64,000 nt of DNA from NCBI GenBank assembly GCA_948146395.1, contig OX411544.1, forward strand, positions 53,273,933 to 53,337,932, written 5' to 3'. The DNA is from Fragum whitleyi. Taxonomy: Eukaryota > Mollusca > Bivalvia > Cardiida > Cardiidae. The notes beneath the pieces were generated by a model. That model saw only the letters and a program-made list of their open reading frames with translations. It did no database searches and was not told the DNA's origin. The position numbers were made by a program, and so were the translations under genes. Positions 51,901 to 56,361 of the stretch are shown in pieces; position 1 is the first letter of the stretch; the number at the start of each line of letters is the position of its first letter.

Positions 51901-54900
51901 AAAAAAATAAAGAAAAGAAAATTTTATGGAAAGTATTATAGTCAGTTTATGGTGTAGATGTGCATTGCGAAAAGCCCATTTTTAGCCAGAACGCGCGTTA
52001 TGCAAAATCTCCCTATTTGAGACCCAATCTCCCTACGAAAAGGTCTTAATCTCCCTATGAGAGCCCATGGAAATATCACATGTATGATGTTTAATGATGA
52101 AAAAAAAAGGTTATTTTATAGCATTTAAAGATTGTCAAATAATTCTGACAGATTACTAAGATGTTCGTCTTCATAAGAACCATCTCATTCAGACGATTCT
52201 TATGGGTTCTAACATCACAAAATATACTGAGCGACTTTAAAAACGCAATTCTTGAAAATGTCACTTAAATGCTAATATTAGTGAATAGACTCGCATTGAA
52301 ATATACTTAATTTGTTACTTTAACAAGTTACCTCTAGTCCAACATCAATGTTGTTTTCAAACATTCTCTTGTATTCCCAATACGGGGACACTTTTAAGCA
52401 TACCCACGAAAGTTGAAATTTCTCCATAGCCCTACTGCTTGAACGATATTTTCGTTTCAAAAGAAACAAAAGCCAAACAAATTTCAGGGTTTGGTTGAAT
52501 GAATCAAGAGGTCAAACAAATCATGAATACTGTGTTTAAGCACCTTTGGTGCAAAGACGACACCAATATGTCGTCTTTGCACCAGAAATGACGTCACTCA
52601 CATGCTGTTCAATTCCGTTTGTAGAAACACAAACGCTGTTCAAGTGAATGCGGTTTTGGCAAACAAAGTCTGTTCACGCTTTTAACCCCTTACCAGACAA
52701 CTCGTTTAGAATTGATATGCCATTTTAAGCGTGTTTACGGCATGACACTAACGTCATTTTAACACGTTAAGTCTTCTGAAACTCCTTTTTGGCAAGGTCC
52801 TACCATGTAGATGATTAAATATTGAACGAATTAATCAATAATTTTAAGTCTAATCGACGTTAACGACGTTCCGATTTTAAGGAACACTTTCCCTTTTGAC
52901 TTACTCATTTAAGAGAACATTCTTTGCAAAGCGAGTGAGTTCATTTCGCTTCTTTTAACTGTTTTTGAAATGTCTATCGTTGATTACCCTCCACACTTCT
53001 GATTTGTTAAATCAATCAACCATGAAAAGTGCAATGACAAAGAAAGAGTGAACAGTAGATTGCTATGCCGAAACTAACCAAAACGTCAAATCAAATCAAG
53101 ATTAAGTCGATTCAACAAAGGATCTTGTTTGTATGATTTAAGCTATATTTAGTTAAACCAAATCTTTTTTTCTGTACTCAAATTTCAAATTTACTTTGTT
53201 GCGTTTTTAAAGTCGCTCAGTATACAATGATGAACATTTTTTTATATAAGAATGTCTACTTTTACTGAAATTTTGCTTTCAGCAAAGGGACTTTCTATGA
53301 GGGTCGCTTAATAAAAGTGATAGAGGGGGTCGCTTGAGCAAGATTGTCTGTACAGTAATTACCTTTGAGGAGTGAGGATTTTTTACAATATGTTTTCTGT
53401 GGGGTTTTACTCCATTGGCTTTGGGACGTCTGTGAAGACAGTATTTGCTTTTTCTTCTTCCTCTGTTACCTTGGGGTAAGTGTCCGTTATATCTGTAAAA
53501 TAATATTGTAGAAAATTTAGTAAATACAGTAACATTTTGATTAGTATAATTGTGACCCATCACGTGAAAAGGGACCATCTGGGTAGTGCGTAAAGTGTCG
53601 ATCCTAGTCAAATTGTGTGGATTGCAAAGACTGACTAGGGTCGAAACTTTTTACACAGTGCTTATTTTCTGAATCTAGAATGATCAATCTACCTTCCACC
53701 GAAAGAATTTTTGAAATACGATTTCTGATTGACCTATGCTGGATCAAATCTCTTTTTCAATAAATCATTTCACAGAATTCCCGGATGGTCCCTTTTTGCG
53801 TGACGGGTCACATATGATTTCTTATACCAGACCATTTGTTTTCTGGCTTAACACTGCTCTGAATCATCTGAATCAGATTCAAGATATAGGATGGTAATAC
53901 ATTTTTCCTGGGATGCAACAAGACTAAGGCTGAACTAAGATCATTGTGCACAAGTTAATACAAACTCCCCACCTCCATCAGAAGCCTGCAATTTTACAAA
54001 GGACTGAAAGGCCTTATTGATGCAGATGCTTCAGGCCCACCAATTTTTTTCTCAGATCAACTATGTAGGAAACATTTTTGGAATGTTTTACAAACATGAC
54101 TTATTTTGAGAGTACAGAAAGAATATTTTATTTAGAAATCTATTAACAAGATGTGTTTCAGAAACACCAATGTCCCCGTAACATCCATCATTTTGAAACA
54201 GCGACCTTGAGAATATGACTTTGACCGATGACCTTGACTTTGATATCAACTAAAATGTATTGCCACAAGCATTACCCTAGCGAAATATGAAATCTGTATC
54301 ACTTACCATTATAAAGAAACCAATTAAATGTTATGGCCAGTGTCAATGTTTTTTTTCCTTGAAATTAAGTGACCTTGAGAATCATTATGATCTTGACAGT
54401 TTTTAGGGGACAAACAAAAGATTAGACAAACACATAGGGAAAAAAACAATATGCCCCTGATCTATCAATGCAGGGGCATAAAAGTCAATTAAAAATAGAA
54501 AGATAGAGGTCCAAAACGATATCAGTATCTAAGGTAAATATGTCTCGTACAAGTCACATGCTATGATGTGGAAAACTAAAGGAAGTGCCTTTATATCTAA
54601 AGGTTTTAAATTATAGTTGTGCACTCATCCATTTATACATGCTGCTCCATTGAAATTGTTTTCTCACATGCAATTTTGTTATATAGACTAGACTTTCTTG
54701 CATTTGGAGCATATCAAATATCAAAATAGGAAATTGGAATTCTTTCAAAAGAGCCAATGTGCTAATTGAAATATCGTAAAAGAAACAACAAAAGTCAACA
54801 TCTGTAATTCTTTCATATTCAATACCTGTTCAAATTCCCAATATACCATATTTCTCCTAATAAACGCTCCTGGGAGCTATACATAACATGGTCAGGGAGC

Positions 54901-55643
54901 TTTTATTAAGTAGGCATTTTCTGATTTAAAAAAATCATTATATTTGATGTTTTTTTAGGCCCTTTTTCCTTTAATTTGATTTAAATTTCCTCTAAACAAG
55001 TGATTGTTTTAGTGAAAATATTATTAGAGAAGAAGTCTCAAAAAGTTCCTTAAATTTAGGCCTTTGAAGTGGGTTTTCCTAATAAAAAATATAGGGGTGC
55101 TACTATTAGGGAGGGTGCCTTTAATAGAGGAAATATGGTATTACTTTATTCTACTGTCATACGGTTATTGTCACTAGAGATGCAGAGATATGTTTCTTAG
55201 ATTAAGATTCTGTTTATCAGATTAATATTTTTGAGCAGCTAAATCAGAATCTTAAGATATCTAAGTGAGGAAAGAAAGACTGTTTTGTATTGGCTCAAAA
55301 CAAGTAGCCTTGATGACTTAGAATGTTTTTACTCAAAATATTGAAAATCATTTTTTATGATGTCTAAGTAATCTCATAAAGCTAGATATTTTGAGTCCCC
55401 AAAATGGTAACCTGAGGGGGACAAATACAGATTGAAGACTGGCTTTACCCCCTTTCAGTACATCTGCAGAGATGAAATTCTATGAAAACAGAAGAGCTAA
55501 AAATAAATTCAACTTACCCAAGAACAACCAGCTCGCCATATTTGACGGATTGCTGATCGTCTGAGGATTGTGACGTCATCTGTCTATAACTTGACATGCC
55601 ATGTTTTGACGTTTCTGGTGTGTTTAATATCTCTTCGGGAGGC
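15780..55643 (-). CDS. PELI: Pellino-type E3 ubiquitin-protein ligase, nine exons (5' end incomplete)
   Basis: Pellino proteins bind phosphorylated IRAK-family kinases through an FHA domain and attach ubiquitin through a RING-like domain in Toll/IL-1 receptor signalling in the cytoplasm. I spliced nine minus-strand exons: 55518-55643, 53363-53492, 47289-47390, 28837-29034, 26052-26237, 21515-21613, 20291-20506, 18288-18403 and 15780-15906. All donors are GT, all acceptors AG, and every junction keeps frame. From the ATG at 55595-55597 the product is 417 residues (human PELI1 is 418). The N-terminal FHA part has KYGELVVLG, the IGRS arginine (R107) and TTN (T187, N188), which match the phosphothreonine-binding residues known for human Pellino. 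The C-terminal CHC2CHC2 part has C312/H314, C332/C335, C366/H368 and C394/C397. The frame remains open 15 codons upstream of this ATG to a splice acceptor, so a longer N-terminus is possible. One copy, no frameshifts. Family assignment is near certain; the start is not. Confidence 0.96.
16234..17071. mobile_element. pogo/Tigger-like non-autonomous element
   Basis: Flanked by TA on both sides (16232-16233, 17072-17073). The left end CAGTAAAGTCTCGGTGGTTC and the right end, read inverted, CAGTAAAATCTCAGTCATTC match, with subterminal repeats of CGAACCACC. The interior has no transposase. It lies in the last Pellino intron. Confidence 0.75.
17131..17933 (+). repeat. Hairpin-ended element, family 3, copy 1
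   Basis: 5' hairpin AAGCCATGATTGGCTT, motif CGCTCCACAGG, then four units of about 180 bp (ATGACCTCTGCCCATAAAATG, TTTGGTTGATATCCAT). The end CAGCCAGTGGAGCTAAAAA is complementary to the 5' motif. The GACG tract seen in the second copy (31189-33838) is missing here. Confidence 0.75.
18101..18172. repeat. Short palindromic element (GGCTCAG subtype)
   Basis: AAAACAGTTGTAACTGCCTA pairs with TAGGCAGTTACAACTGTTTT, a perfect 20-bp arm; outer ends are decayed. In the intron between Pellino exons 8 and 9. Confidence 0.85.
18288..18403 (-). CDS. PELI: Pellino exon 8 (RING-like domain, second half)
   Basis: Starts in phase 0 and has 38 codons plus AA of a split lysine. Acceptor TTTCAG at 18404-18409, donor GTAAGT at 18282-18287. 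It encodes GELSLYVDNEHPTHCFSPCG followed by HMASEKTV, matching the FSPCGHVCSEKT signature; C366/H368 is the third metal-binding pair. A hairpin-ended repeat begins only 27 bases upstream of the acceptor AG, in the usual branch-point zone. Confidence 0.96.
18432..19633 (+). repeat. Hairpin-ended element, family J, copy 1
   Basis: ACAAGAG, hairpin CCGTCAGAGACGG, motif TATGCTCCCCG. The body has three units of about 155 bp (AACAAAGGGCAATAACTCC, GAGATCTATCCACCCATAAA, TTTCAAGTTGATAGCTATTA) and a second repeat type with AAAGGGCATCTGATTTGCTA twice. A GGACGGACGGACAGG tract and ATGCTCTCCCTTCGGGGAGC (hairpin that restates the motif) end it. Confidence 0.85.
20291..20506 (-). CDS. PELI: Pellino exon 7 (RING-like domain, first half)
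   Basis: Phase 0-0 exon of 72 codons, acceptor TTTCAG at 20507-20512, donor GTAAGT at 20285-20290. It encodes NAGRPQCPVG, then KQPFVYIKCGHVHGQHQWG and RTCPLC. These give the first metal-binding Cys/His pairs (C312/H314, C332/C335) of the CHC2CHC2 fold. The order and spacing agree with Pellino rather than a classic C3HC4 RING. Confidence 0.97.
20787..21031. mobile_element. MITE with GAGCCTGTGTG ends, copy 1
   Basis: TTAGCCTGTGTGTGAGATTT and, inverted, TGAGCCTGTGTGTGGCATTT form terminal repeats that include CCAACAATTT. A second copy is at 38361-38595. In the Pellino intron between exons 6 and 7. Confidence 0.7.
21108..21416 (+). repeat. Hairpin-ended element, family G, copy 2
   Basis: ACAAACAAAATGTGTTAGTG (decayed 5' hairpin), AATGCCCCTGAC, GACCTTGACAATTC, tract GACAGACATACAGACC, end ATGCCCCGAATC...GCAGGGGCC. 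Same family as 3001-3275. Confidence 0.65.
21515..21613 (-). CDS. PELI: Pellino exon 6 (linker)
   Basis: Phase 0-0 exon of 33 codons, acceptor TTTCAG at 21614-21619, donor GTAAGT at 21509-21514. It encodes ILQDGTLIDLCGATLLWRSA, matching the conserved QDGSLIDLCGATLLWR segment that joins the FHA domain to the RING-like domain. Confidence 0.96.
21826..22062. mobile_element. TTAA-type MITE, copy 2
   Basis: ACCCTTGTCCTGCTGAACC to TTCAGCATGACATGGG, TTAA at 22063-22066, inner GCCTGCACACTTGTGCAG. Same family as 7581-7818. Confidence 0.7.
22320..22350. repeat. Simple repeat (ATTT)n, poly-T then poly-G
   Basis: TTTATTTATTTATT leads into a run of T and then about 13 G. Low complexity; length is likely to be unstable or misread. 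Confidence 0.8.
22460..22740 (+). mobile_element. tRNA-derived SINE, complete
   Basis: The tRNA-like head (22465-22539) has acceptor arms GCCGCCG/CGGTGGC, a box A (TAGTGCAGTTGG), an anticodon loop CTTTCAA (Glu-like UUC, with a stem mismatch) and a box B (GGTTCAATCCC). The body includes GATAGCAGCTGGAGG, and the tail AGCGGCGTTAAACTCAATTC is followed by (CAAT)n. A target duplication TTGTTAATA flanks it (22451-22459, 22741-22749). Not a functional tRNA. A reverse copy is at 37765-38012. Confidence 0.85.
22752..22822. repeat. Decayed short palindromic element
   Basis: GGGGCAACACTCTGTTCAGT and AGGACAGTGTTGCATTGAGC are inverted, matching the GGGTCAGTGCAACAC subtype with mismatches. Confidence 0.55.
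23150..23360. mobile_element. TTAA-flanked MITE, copy 3
   Basis: TTAA at 23146-23149 and 23361-23364; ends CCCCTGTCATGCTGAACC and TTCAGCATGAAAAGGG. Same family as 7581-7818. Confidence 0.75.
23659..23718. repeat. Short palindromic element with a deleted left arm
   Basis: GATGGCTCAGCACAAAA ... ACAGCTGTTTTGCCCTGAGC, with most of the left GTTGTAACTGCC arm lost. Confidence 0.65.
24090..24303. mobile_element. TTAA-type MITE, copy 4 (decayed)
   Basis: Left end decayed (TTGTTATTCTTGGC); keeps GCACAAATGTGCAATCTCAT and the right end TTCAGCATGATAAGGG. Confidence 0.55.
24550..24842 (-). mobile_element. 300-bp MITE with TACCATATTTCTCCTAATAA ends, copy 1
   Basis: Left end TAGCGTATTTCCTCTAATAA, right end (inverted) TTGTCCTAATAAACACTCC. 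Contains GAGCCCTCCCTATTATTAG and CTCCCTGACCATGTTATGTA. Related copies: 27040-27345, 54844-55140, 48860-49078 (partial) and 58934-59650 (with an insert). Confidence 0.7.
25146..25678. mobile_element. hAT-like TIR element
   Basis: Ends CAGGGCTTACTCTGCCCTTA and GACCCAGGGTAAGCCCTG are inverted, with ATAAT on both sides. GGCTAAA motifs recur near both ends. It lies beside the decayed exon 5 copies in the Pellino intron. No transposase frame is seen. Confidence 0.65.
25690..26045 (-). pseudogene. Ladder of three decayed copies of the 3' half of Pellino exon 5
   Basis: Read on the minus strand, copies near 25936-26035, 25814-25925 and 25695-25800 each match the stretch from GCTGAGGCTGGGGTATGGAGG to past the donor. 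Steps between donor positions are 114, 122 and 119 bases. The first copy keeps GGTACAGTCTATGCATTAAG but has a one-base insertion and a donor changed GT to AT. The second keeps GTAAGA as donor but has an in-frame TAG. The third has a TAG and a weak donor. None can replace the real exon. Confidence 0.85.
26052..26237 (-). CDS. PELI: Pellino exon 5 (FHA domain end)
   Basis: Phase 0-0 exon of 62 codons, acceptor TTTCAG at 26238-26243, donor GTGAGA at 26046-26051. It encodes EKAVKWYSGEEIDGLTTNGV and GVWREVSVGGTVYALRESRS; TTN (T187, N188) aligns with the second phosphothreonine-contact pair. Three decayed copies of its 3' half with the donor follow downstream in the intron (25690-26045). Confidence 0.97.
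26289..26974. mobile_element. hAT-like non-autonomous element
   Basis: Ends TAGGGATGGGAACAAGTA and TACTCGTTACCATCCCTA are inverted, and near-identical 8-bp flanks (ATTTTAAC / AATTTAAC) fit hAT target duplications. GAGTACT and CGATTA motifs recur subterminally. Frames inside are chance. Confidence 0.7.
27040..27345 (+). mobile_element. 300-bp MITE, copy 2
   Basis: TACTGTATTTCTCCTAATAA ... CTATTATTAGAGGAAATATG and GTA. Inner inverted pair GAGGTGAATTTCCTCTAAAC / TTTGGAGGAAATTCATCTC. Between Pellino exons 4 and 5. Confidence 0.75.
27849..28063 (-). mobile_element. TTAA-type MITE, copy 5 (reverse)
   Basis: ACCTTATCCTGCTGAATC to AATAGCATGATATGGG in reverse order relative to the other copies; a further fragment with GACAAGCCTGCACATCA follows near 28097-28140. 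Confidence 0.5.
28440..28613 (+). repeat. Hairpin-ended element, 5'-truncated
   Basis: Only the last tandem unit (GTGAAGTTTGGTGTAATTCT), an ACAGACAGCCAGACTGACAA tract and the 3' end AAGCTCACATTGAGCGC-TTTG-GGCTCAGGTGAGCT remain. Confidence 0.7.
28837..29034 (-). CDS. PELI: Pellino exon 4 (FHA domain core)
   Basis: Phase 0-0 exon of 66 codons, acceptor TTTCAG at 29035-29040, donor GTAAGC at 28831-28836. It starts IGRSSEEPIDFIVTDTIPG, where the arginine of IGRS (R107) is the expected phosphothreonine contact, and continues through STISRFACRI and ARIYAAGFDSGRNIFLG, a signature stretch of the family. Compared with vertebrate Pellino the linker after TIPG is shorter and rich in Asn/Asp. Confidence 0.97.
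29144..29380. mobile_element. TTAA-flanked MITE, copy 6
   Basis: TTAA at 29140-29143; CCCCTGTCATACTGAACC ... ATCAGCATGACAAGGG. Just upstream of Pellino exon 4's acceptor (110 bp). Confidence 0.7.
29837..31186 (+). repeat. Hairpin-ended element, family 4
   Basis: AACAAGAGGGCCAGAATGGC (hairpin AGGGCC-AGAAT-GGCCCT), then CCCACACCTGA. About eight units of about 150 bp follow (GGGCTCAAAATAAGCCC, GGGCCAATCAAAATT, TTTCTGCCAAGTTTG, TTTAAAGATTT). A short GACAATGCACGACAG tract and CTCACCTTGAGCACCTTGTG with CACAGGTGAGCT end it. It is followed after two bases by the family 3 copy. Confidence 0.85.
31189..33838 (+). repeat. Hairpin-ended element, family 3, copy 2, split by a foldback element
   Basis: ACTAGAAAGCCATGAATGGC (hairpin AAGCCATGAATGGCTT), then the same 180-bp units as 17131-17933. 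A 1.6-kb element (31678-33287) interrupts it. It ends with a GACCAGACGCATGGACGC and GACGCACAACGGACAC tract and AGTGGCTTTCAGCCAGTGG then AGCTAAAAA. The 3' hairpin loop is again TTC. Confidence 0.8.
31678..33287. mobile_element. Foldback-type element with long AT-rich inverted arms
   Basis: Outer ends TATGGCGTGTGATGTGTTGC and GCAACACATTACACGCCATA are inverted, inside a 6-bp duplication CTCCGC (31672-31677, 33288-33293). The arms are about 300 bp of A-rich (left) and T-rich (right) units with AAATATTTATG, closing at GAATTGTGGGATAGC (near 31968) against GCTATCCCACAATTC (near 32951). The centre holds tRNA-like or SINE debris (GGGGATCGAACCTTTG near 32315, GGGGTTTAACGTCACTTTTA near 32134). Confidence 0.75.
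34230..34533. repeat. Diverged tandem duplication of about 150 bp
   Basis: CAATTGAAAT..., AATTCACTCT..., GACTTTATTTGGTTTACAAT and GCTTTCC occur in the same order at about 34256-34372 and 34411-34528. The 123-residue minus-strand frame at 33917-34288 overlaps the first half; no family recognised. 34534-35030 shows nothing else. Confidence 0.6.
35035..35515. repeat. Probable repeat remnant ending in half a palindromic element
   Basis: CGCTTCAAGCGTGGTCTAAC near 35471 and TTAGACCACGC near 35122 are inverted. It ends ATGCACTGACCCCTCG, the right end of the GGGTCAG palindromic family without its left arm. 35516-37223 holds no recognisable gene. Confidence 0.4.
37224..37555. repeat. GGGTCAAA-rich TIR repeat, copy 1
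   Basis: GGGCTTGTGTTAGTGTTTG and CAAACACTAGCCC are inverted ends, with many GGGTCAAA and TTTTGACCC motifs between. Copy 2 is at 60202-60520, with fragments near 58970-59015 and 59990-60095. Confidence 0.65.
37765..38012 (-). mobile_element. tRNA-derived SINE, reverse copy
   Basis: Read in reverse: GCCACCGTCATAGGGCAGTA (acceptor and box A), GGTCCTGGGTGTGATTCCCA (box B region), GGTGGCACTCAACC, CAGCTGGAGG and a tail of the GTTTAAA...CCCCATTC type. Same family as 22460-22740, more decayed. Confidence 0.75.
38052..38289. mobile_element. TTAA-flanked MITE, copy 7
   Basis: CCCTTGTCATGCTGAACC ... CCAGCATGAAAAGGG with TTAA at 38290-38293. Inner GCCTGCACATATGTGCAG. Confidence 0.75.
38361..38595. mobile_element. 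MITE with GAGCCTGTGTG ends, copy 2
   Basis: TGAGCCTGTGCGTTAAATTT and, inverted, TGAGCCTGTGTGTGACATTT, with TTCCAACAATTT in both arms and GTCTGGCCAGCCTGTGCA inside. Confidence 0.75.
38635..39090. repeat. Minisatellite, unit about 60 bp
   Basis: About seven to eight copies of a unit with GAATATTGAAGATTGATCAA, TAAATTGAC, CAATATTATTGGTTATGTAT and GGG. Units vary by small changes and alternate between a longer and a shorter form. In the 18-kb Pellino intron. Confidence 0.9.
39545..39868 (+). repeat. Dispersed repeat, mate of 2434-2800
   Basis: GAGTGAAATAACCC, ACACAAGTGTTATTACAC, ATGACGTCA-like and GCAGATAAGTAGCCTCG match 2434-2800 in reverse complement. Confidence 0.55.
39874..44026. mobile_element. 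4.15-kb region bounded by inverted repeats of about 52 bp
   Basis: The left arm (39874-39926, CACCGTGTATCAACGTACAC) and right arm (43972-44026) are inverted, with a few mismatches. A second inverted pair with GGTGTACGGCCTATAG lies inside near 40273 and 41935-42010. A complete hairpin-ended element (42314-43940) lies inside. No transposase frame is seen; the 66-residue frame at 40798-40998 has no known domain. Confidence 0.6.
42314..43940 (+). repeat. Hairpin-ended element, family 5
   Basis: AACAAGAGGACCAAGATGGT (hairpin AGGACC-AAGAT-GGTCCT), TCGCTCACCTGA, then six to seven units of about 190 bp (CCCAAATATGACC, GGTCTTGATATGAACAAACT, GATGCTACATACCAAATATG, AAAGCTGTCTGCC). It ends with a long (GACGGACGACGCAC)n tract and GAGCACTTCGTGCTCAGGTG, then AGCTAAAAAA. 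Confidence 0.9.
44062..44983. mobile_element. TA-flanked TIR element
   Basis: Perfect inverted ends of about 26 bp starting TAGTCCGTTTGACTTCTATA, flanked by TA on each side (44060-44061, 44984-44985). The interior of about 0.87 kb has no transposase. The intact ends suggest a fairly recent insertion. Confidence 0.75.
45316..45375. repeat. Decayed short palindromic element
   Basis: GAAATGTCAGAAGAGCCTAT and TATAGGCACTTACGACATTT are partly inverted around ACAATG. A pogo-like right end (GGTCGCTGAATG ... CAAGCAAGACTGTA) lies further on at about 45922-45982. Confidence 0.45.
46449..46517. repeat. Short palindromic element (GGGTCAG subtype)
   Basis: GGAGTCAGTGCAATGCTGTT and AATAGTGTTGTGCTGACCCC pair, centre AAGTGCC...GATACTT. 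Confidence 0.75.
46690..47276 (+). repeat. Hairpin-ended element, family 2, short copy
   Basis: AACGAGAGGACCATGATGGT (hairpin AGGACC-ATGAT-GGTCCT), three units matching 11788-15685 (GTGATATGGCACAGATCATT, GACCAAGTTTCATGAAG, TTTGTGGCCTCTAGAGTG), a GACAGACAACAGAC tract and CTTACCTTGAGCACTATGTG with CTAAGATGAGCTTAAAA. It ends 11 bases from the exon 3 donor. Confidence 0.8.
47289..47390 (-). CDS. PELI: Pellino exon 3 (FHA domain)
   Basis: Phase 0-0 exon of 34 codons with acceptor TTACAG at 47391-47396 and donor GTTAGT at 47283-47288. It encodes HQHSVSYTLSRNQAVIVEY and ends DMFQ, matching the Pellino FHA strand region. Its first 60 bases plus the acceptor are repeated five times upstream in the intron (47449-47948). 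A hairpin-ended element stops about 11 bases past the donor. Confidence 0.95.
47449..47948 (-). pseudogene. Ladder of five partial copies of Pellino exon 3 with its splice acceptor
   Basis: The first 60 bases of exon 3 and about 58 bases of the preceding intron recur at 47449, 47567, 47685, 47771 and 47889 (start of each exonic piece in plus coordinates; the real piece starts at 47331). Steps are 118, 118, 118, 86 and 118 bases. Each piece still encodes most of QDSHQHSVSYTLSRNQAV. Three copies keep TTACAG as acceptor, one has ATAG, and one (47685) has lost AG. None has a donor, and the frame runs into a stop in the intron part (checked in the first copy). A faint further copy lies near 48115-48155. 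Confidence 0.9.
48860..49078 (+). mobile_element. 300-bp MITE, partial copy
   Basis: CTTTTCTCCTATTTATTTGA, the inner pair GAGGTTAATTTCCTCTAAGC / CAGAGGAAATTAGCCC, and CGCTTATTAGAGAAAATACAG. The left third is missing. Confidence 0.6.
49140..49510. repeat. CTCCCGAT-rich stretch and dispersed repeat
   Basis: TCTCCCGAT-like words occur about five times in 49156-49232. The following GTAGATCAACTATTGCTGAC ... TATCACCCTTCACACTG recurs at about 61546-61605 (and its right end near 62770-62800 across an insertion). Frames of 72-87 residues on the minus strand overlap but look like chance. Confidence 0.45.
49664..50600 (-). mobile_element. Broken pogo/Tigger DNA transposon
   Basis: TA on both sides (49662-49663, 50601-50602). 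Inverted ends CAGTCGAATCTGTGTACAGC and, read in reverse, CAGTCAAATCTGTGAGAGCG, with GGCTGCTGTACACAG/GGCCGCTGTG subrepeats. A short transposase remnant lies inside. At 937 bp it is about half or less of an autonomous element. Confidence 0.8.
49889..50076 (-). pseudogene. Tigger/pogo transposase remnant (CENP-B-type helix-turn-helix)
   Basis: From the ATG at 50074-50076 the frame reads MSLSKRKFLSLEDRVKVIRM and so on to ANEF, then is broken by a frameshift; the other frame continues TQVQTVTKRKREILDEYE before a stop. This matches the CENP-B N-terminal DNA-binding domain of Tigger transposases (KRK.LSLE.KV.VI, then the .TQ..... KRK.EIL segment). Only the DNA-binding part survives; the DDE catalytic domain is absent. 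Inactive. Mentioned in two parts, not joined. Confidence 0.75.
51290..51500 (-). repeat. Possible reverse-oriented relative of the GACG-tailed repeats
   Basis: TTGTCCGTCCATCCATGCAT with CCATCCGTCAACAATC reads in reverse as a GACGGATGGATG tract, and GGTTGCCATGGCAACAGAGT resembles the end unit of family 1. No 3' hairpin is found, so membership is doubtful. Confidence 0.35.
51737..51760. repeat. Poly-A tract
   Basis: About 20 A in a row. 51500-52150 otherwise has no recognisable gene; CTCCCTA words recur near 52009-52060. Confidence 0.85.
52150..53356. mobile_element. pogo-like MITE split by a nested element
   Basis: The palindrome ATGTTCGTCTTCATAAGAAC ... GGGTTCTAACAT (52160-52216) and the right end GGTCGCTTAATAAAAGTG ... 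CTTGAGCAAGATTGTCTGTA match 9964-10152 in order. Between them a 1-kb element is inserted. The right end stops within about ten bases of the Pellino exon 2 donor. Confidence 0.65.
52227..53220. mobile_element. TIR element nested in the pogo-like MITE
   Basis: Inverted ends CTGAGCGACTTTAAAAACGC of about 22 bp, flanked by TATA on both sides. A strong hairpin at 52548-52585 (TGGTGCAAAGACGAC, loop, GTCGTCTTTGCACCA) lies inside. No transposase. Confidence 0.75.
53363..53492 (-). CDS. PELI: Pellino exon 2
   Basis: Acceptor at 53493-53494, donor GTAATT at 53357-53362. It completes the split glycine and adds 43 codons, including YNGHLPQGNRGRRKS and RRPKANGVKP, the best-conserved N-terminal block of Pellino. 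It ends in phase 0 after SSK. The terminal inverted repeat of a pogo-like MITE starts about ten bases into the following intron. Confidence 0.95.
54145..54484 (+). repeat. Hairpin-ended element, family G, copy 3
   Basis: AACAAGATGTGTTTCAGAAA (hairpin GTGTTT-CAG-AAACAC), AATGTCCCCG, GACCTTGAGAATATGAC body, and the 3' hairpin ATGCCCCTG...CAGGGGCAT, then AAAA. In the Pellino intron between exons 1 and 2. Confidence 0.8.
54844..55140 (+). mobile_element. 300-bp MITE, copy 3
   Basis: TACCATATTTCTCCTAATAA ... TAATAGAGGAAATATGGTA: the cleanest copy of this family in the window. Contains TATACATAACATGGTCAGGG. Confidence 0.8.
55518..55643 (-). CDS. PELI: Pellino exon 1 of those found (N-terminus)
   Basis: Acceptor AG at 55644-55645 after a pyrimidine-rich tract, donor GTAAGT at 55512-55517. 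One base of a split codon, then 41 codons, then GG of a split glycine. The last residues, VKYGELVVLG, are the conserved Pellino N-terminal motif. Two in-frame ATGs are present; the upstream one (55595-55597) gives 26 residues before the split glycine, close to the vertebrate N-terminus. The 15 codons before it (PPEEILNTPETSKHG) are also open, so this exon may be either the first coding exon with 5' UTR or an internal one. Confidence 0.9.
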
Positions 55644-55766
55644 CTGCAAACAAAAAGAAAGCTTCACAATAAAATCAAAACCCCTTGTTCATCTATATAA
55701 AGACACTAGAAATGTGTCACTGACACGGATGACACAGAGCCACAAATACTTGATTTTTATGGGTGA

Positions 55767-56262
55767 GTAGGGGTGTAACAATAGGTCGAACTATTGCTGT
55801 ATCGTGATAGTTTACCTTGCAATAGCAATAGGTCAATAGCATTTTTTCCAGTCAATAGATATTGCAATAGTTTCTCAGACTATCGATAGTTTACAATAGT
55901 TTTTTTTGAAAATGAAAATTGAACTAAATGTAGTAGCAATGCTGCCTTTCTGCATATTTTTATCAGAGAATGAGGTCAAATCCAGTTCTTTTTAAGGGAA
56001 TATATGTAATTAACTTATTTGATCATTTACTCGCCATTGACAAGGTAAACAGCATCTTACATTAGACCAATATAAAGTTACTGCCTAATAATAGGTTGAC
56101 GGTTTAACATTGATTATTGTCTAATTTTTCCTATAAAAACAATTAACAATTGTGATAGTATTGCAATAGTTGTCTGACTTTTTGCAATACTATTCCAATA
56201 GCAAGCAACTTTACTATTGCAATACTATCGTGATACTAATTTGGAACTCAATAGTCACCCCT
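55767..56262. mobile_element. hAT-like non-autonomous element rich in ATAGT
   Basis: Ends TAGGGGTGTAACAATAG and CAATAGTCACCCCT are inverted; TGGGTGA lies on both sides as a possible target duplication. The interior repeats GCAATAGT and ATCGTGATA. The nearest repeat upstream of Pellino exon 1. Confidence 0.65.
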
Positions 56263-56361
56263 TTGGGTGACCCATTTGACCTTCAGCTCTGACCTTGACC
56301 TTGGGCATAGCCAGACAAGCTCTTCTTGTGACACTTGAACACATCCAAGAGAACAACTTGT

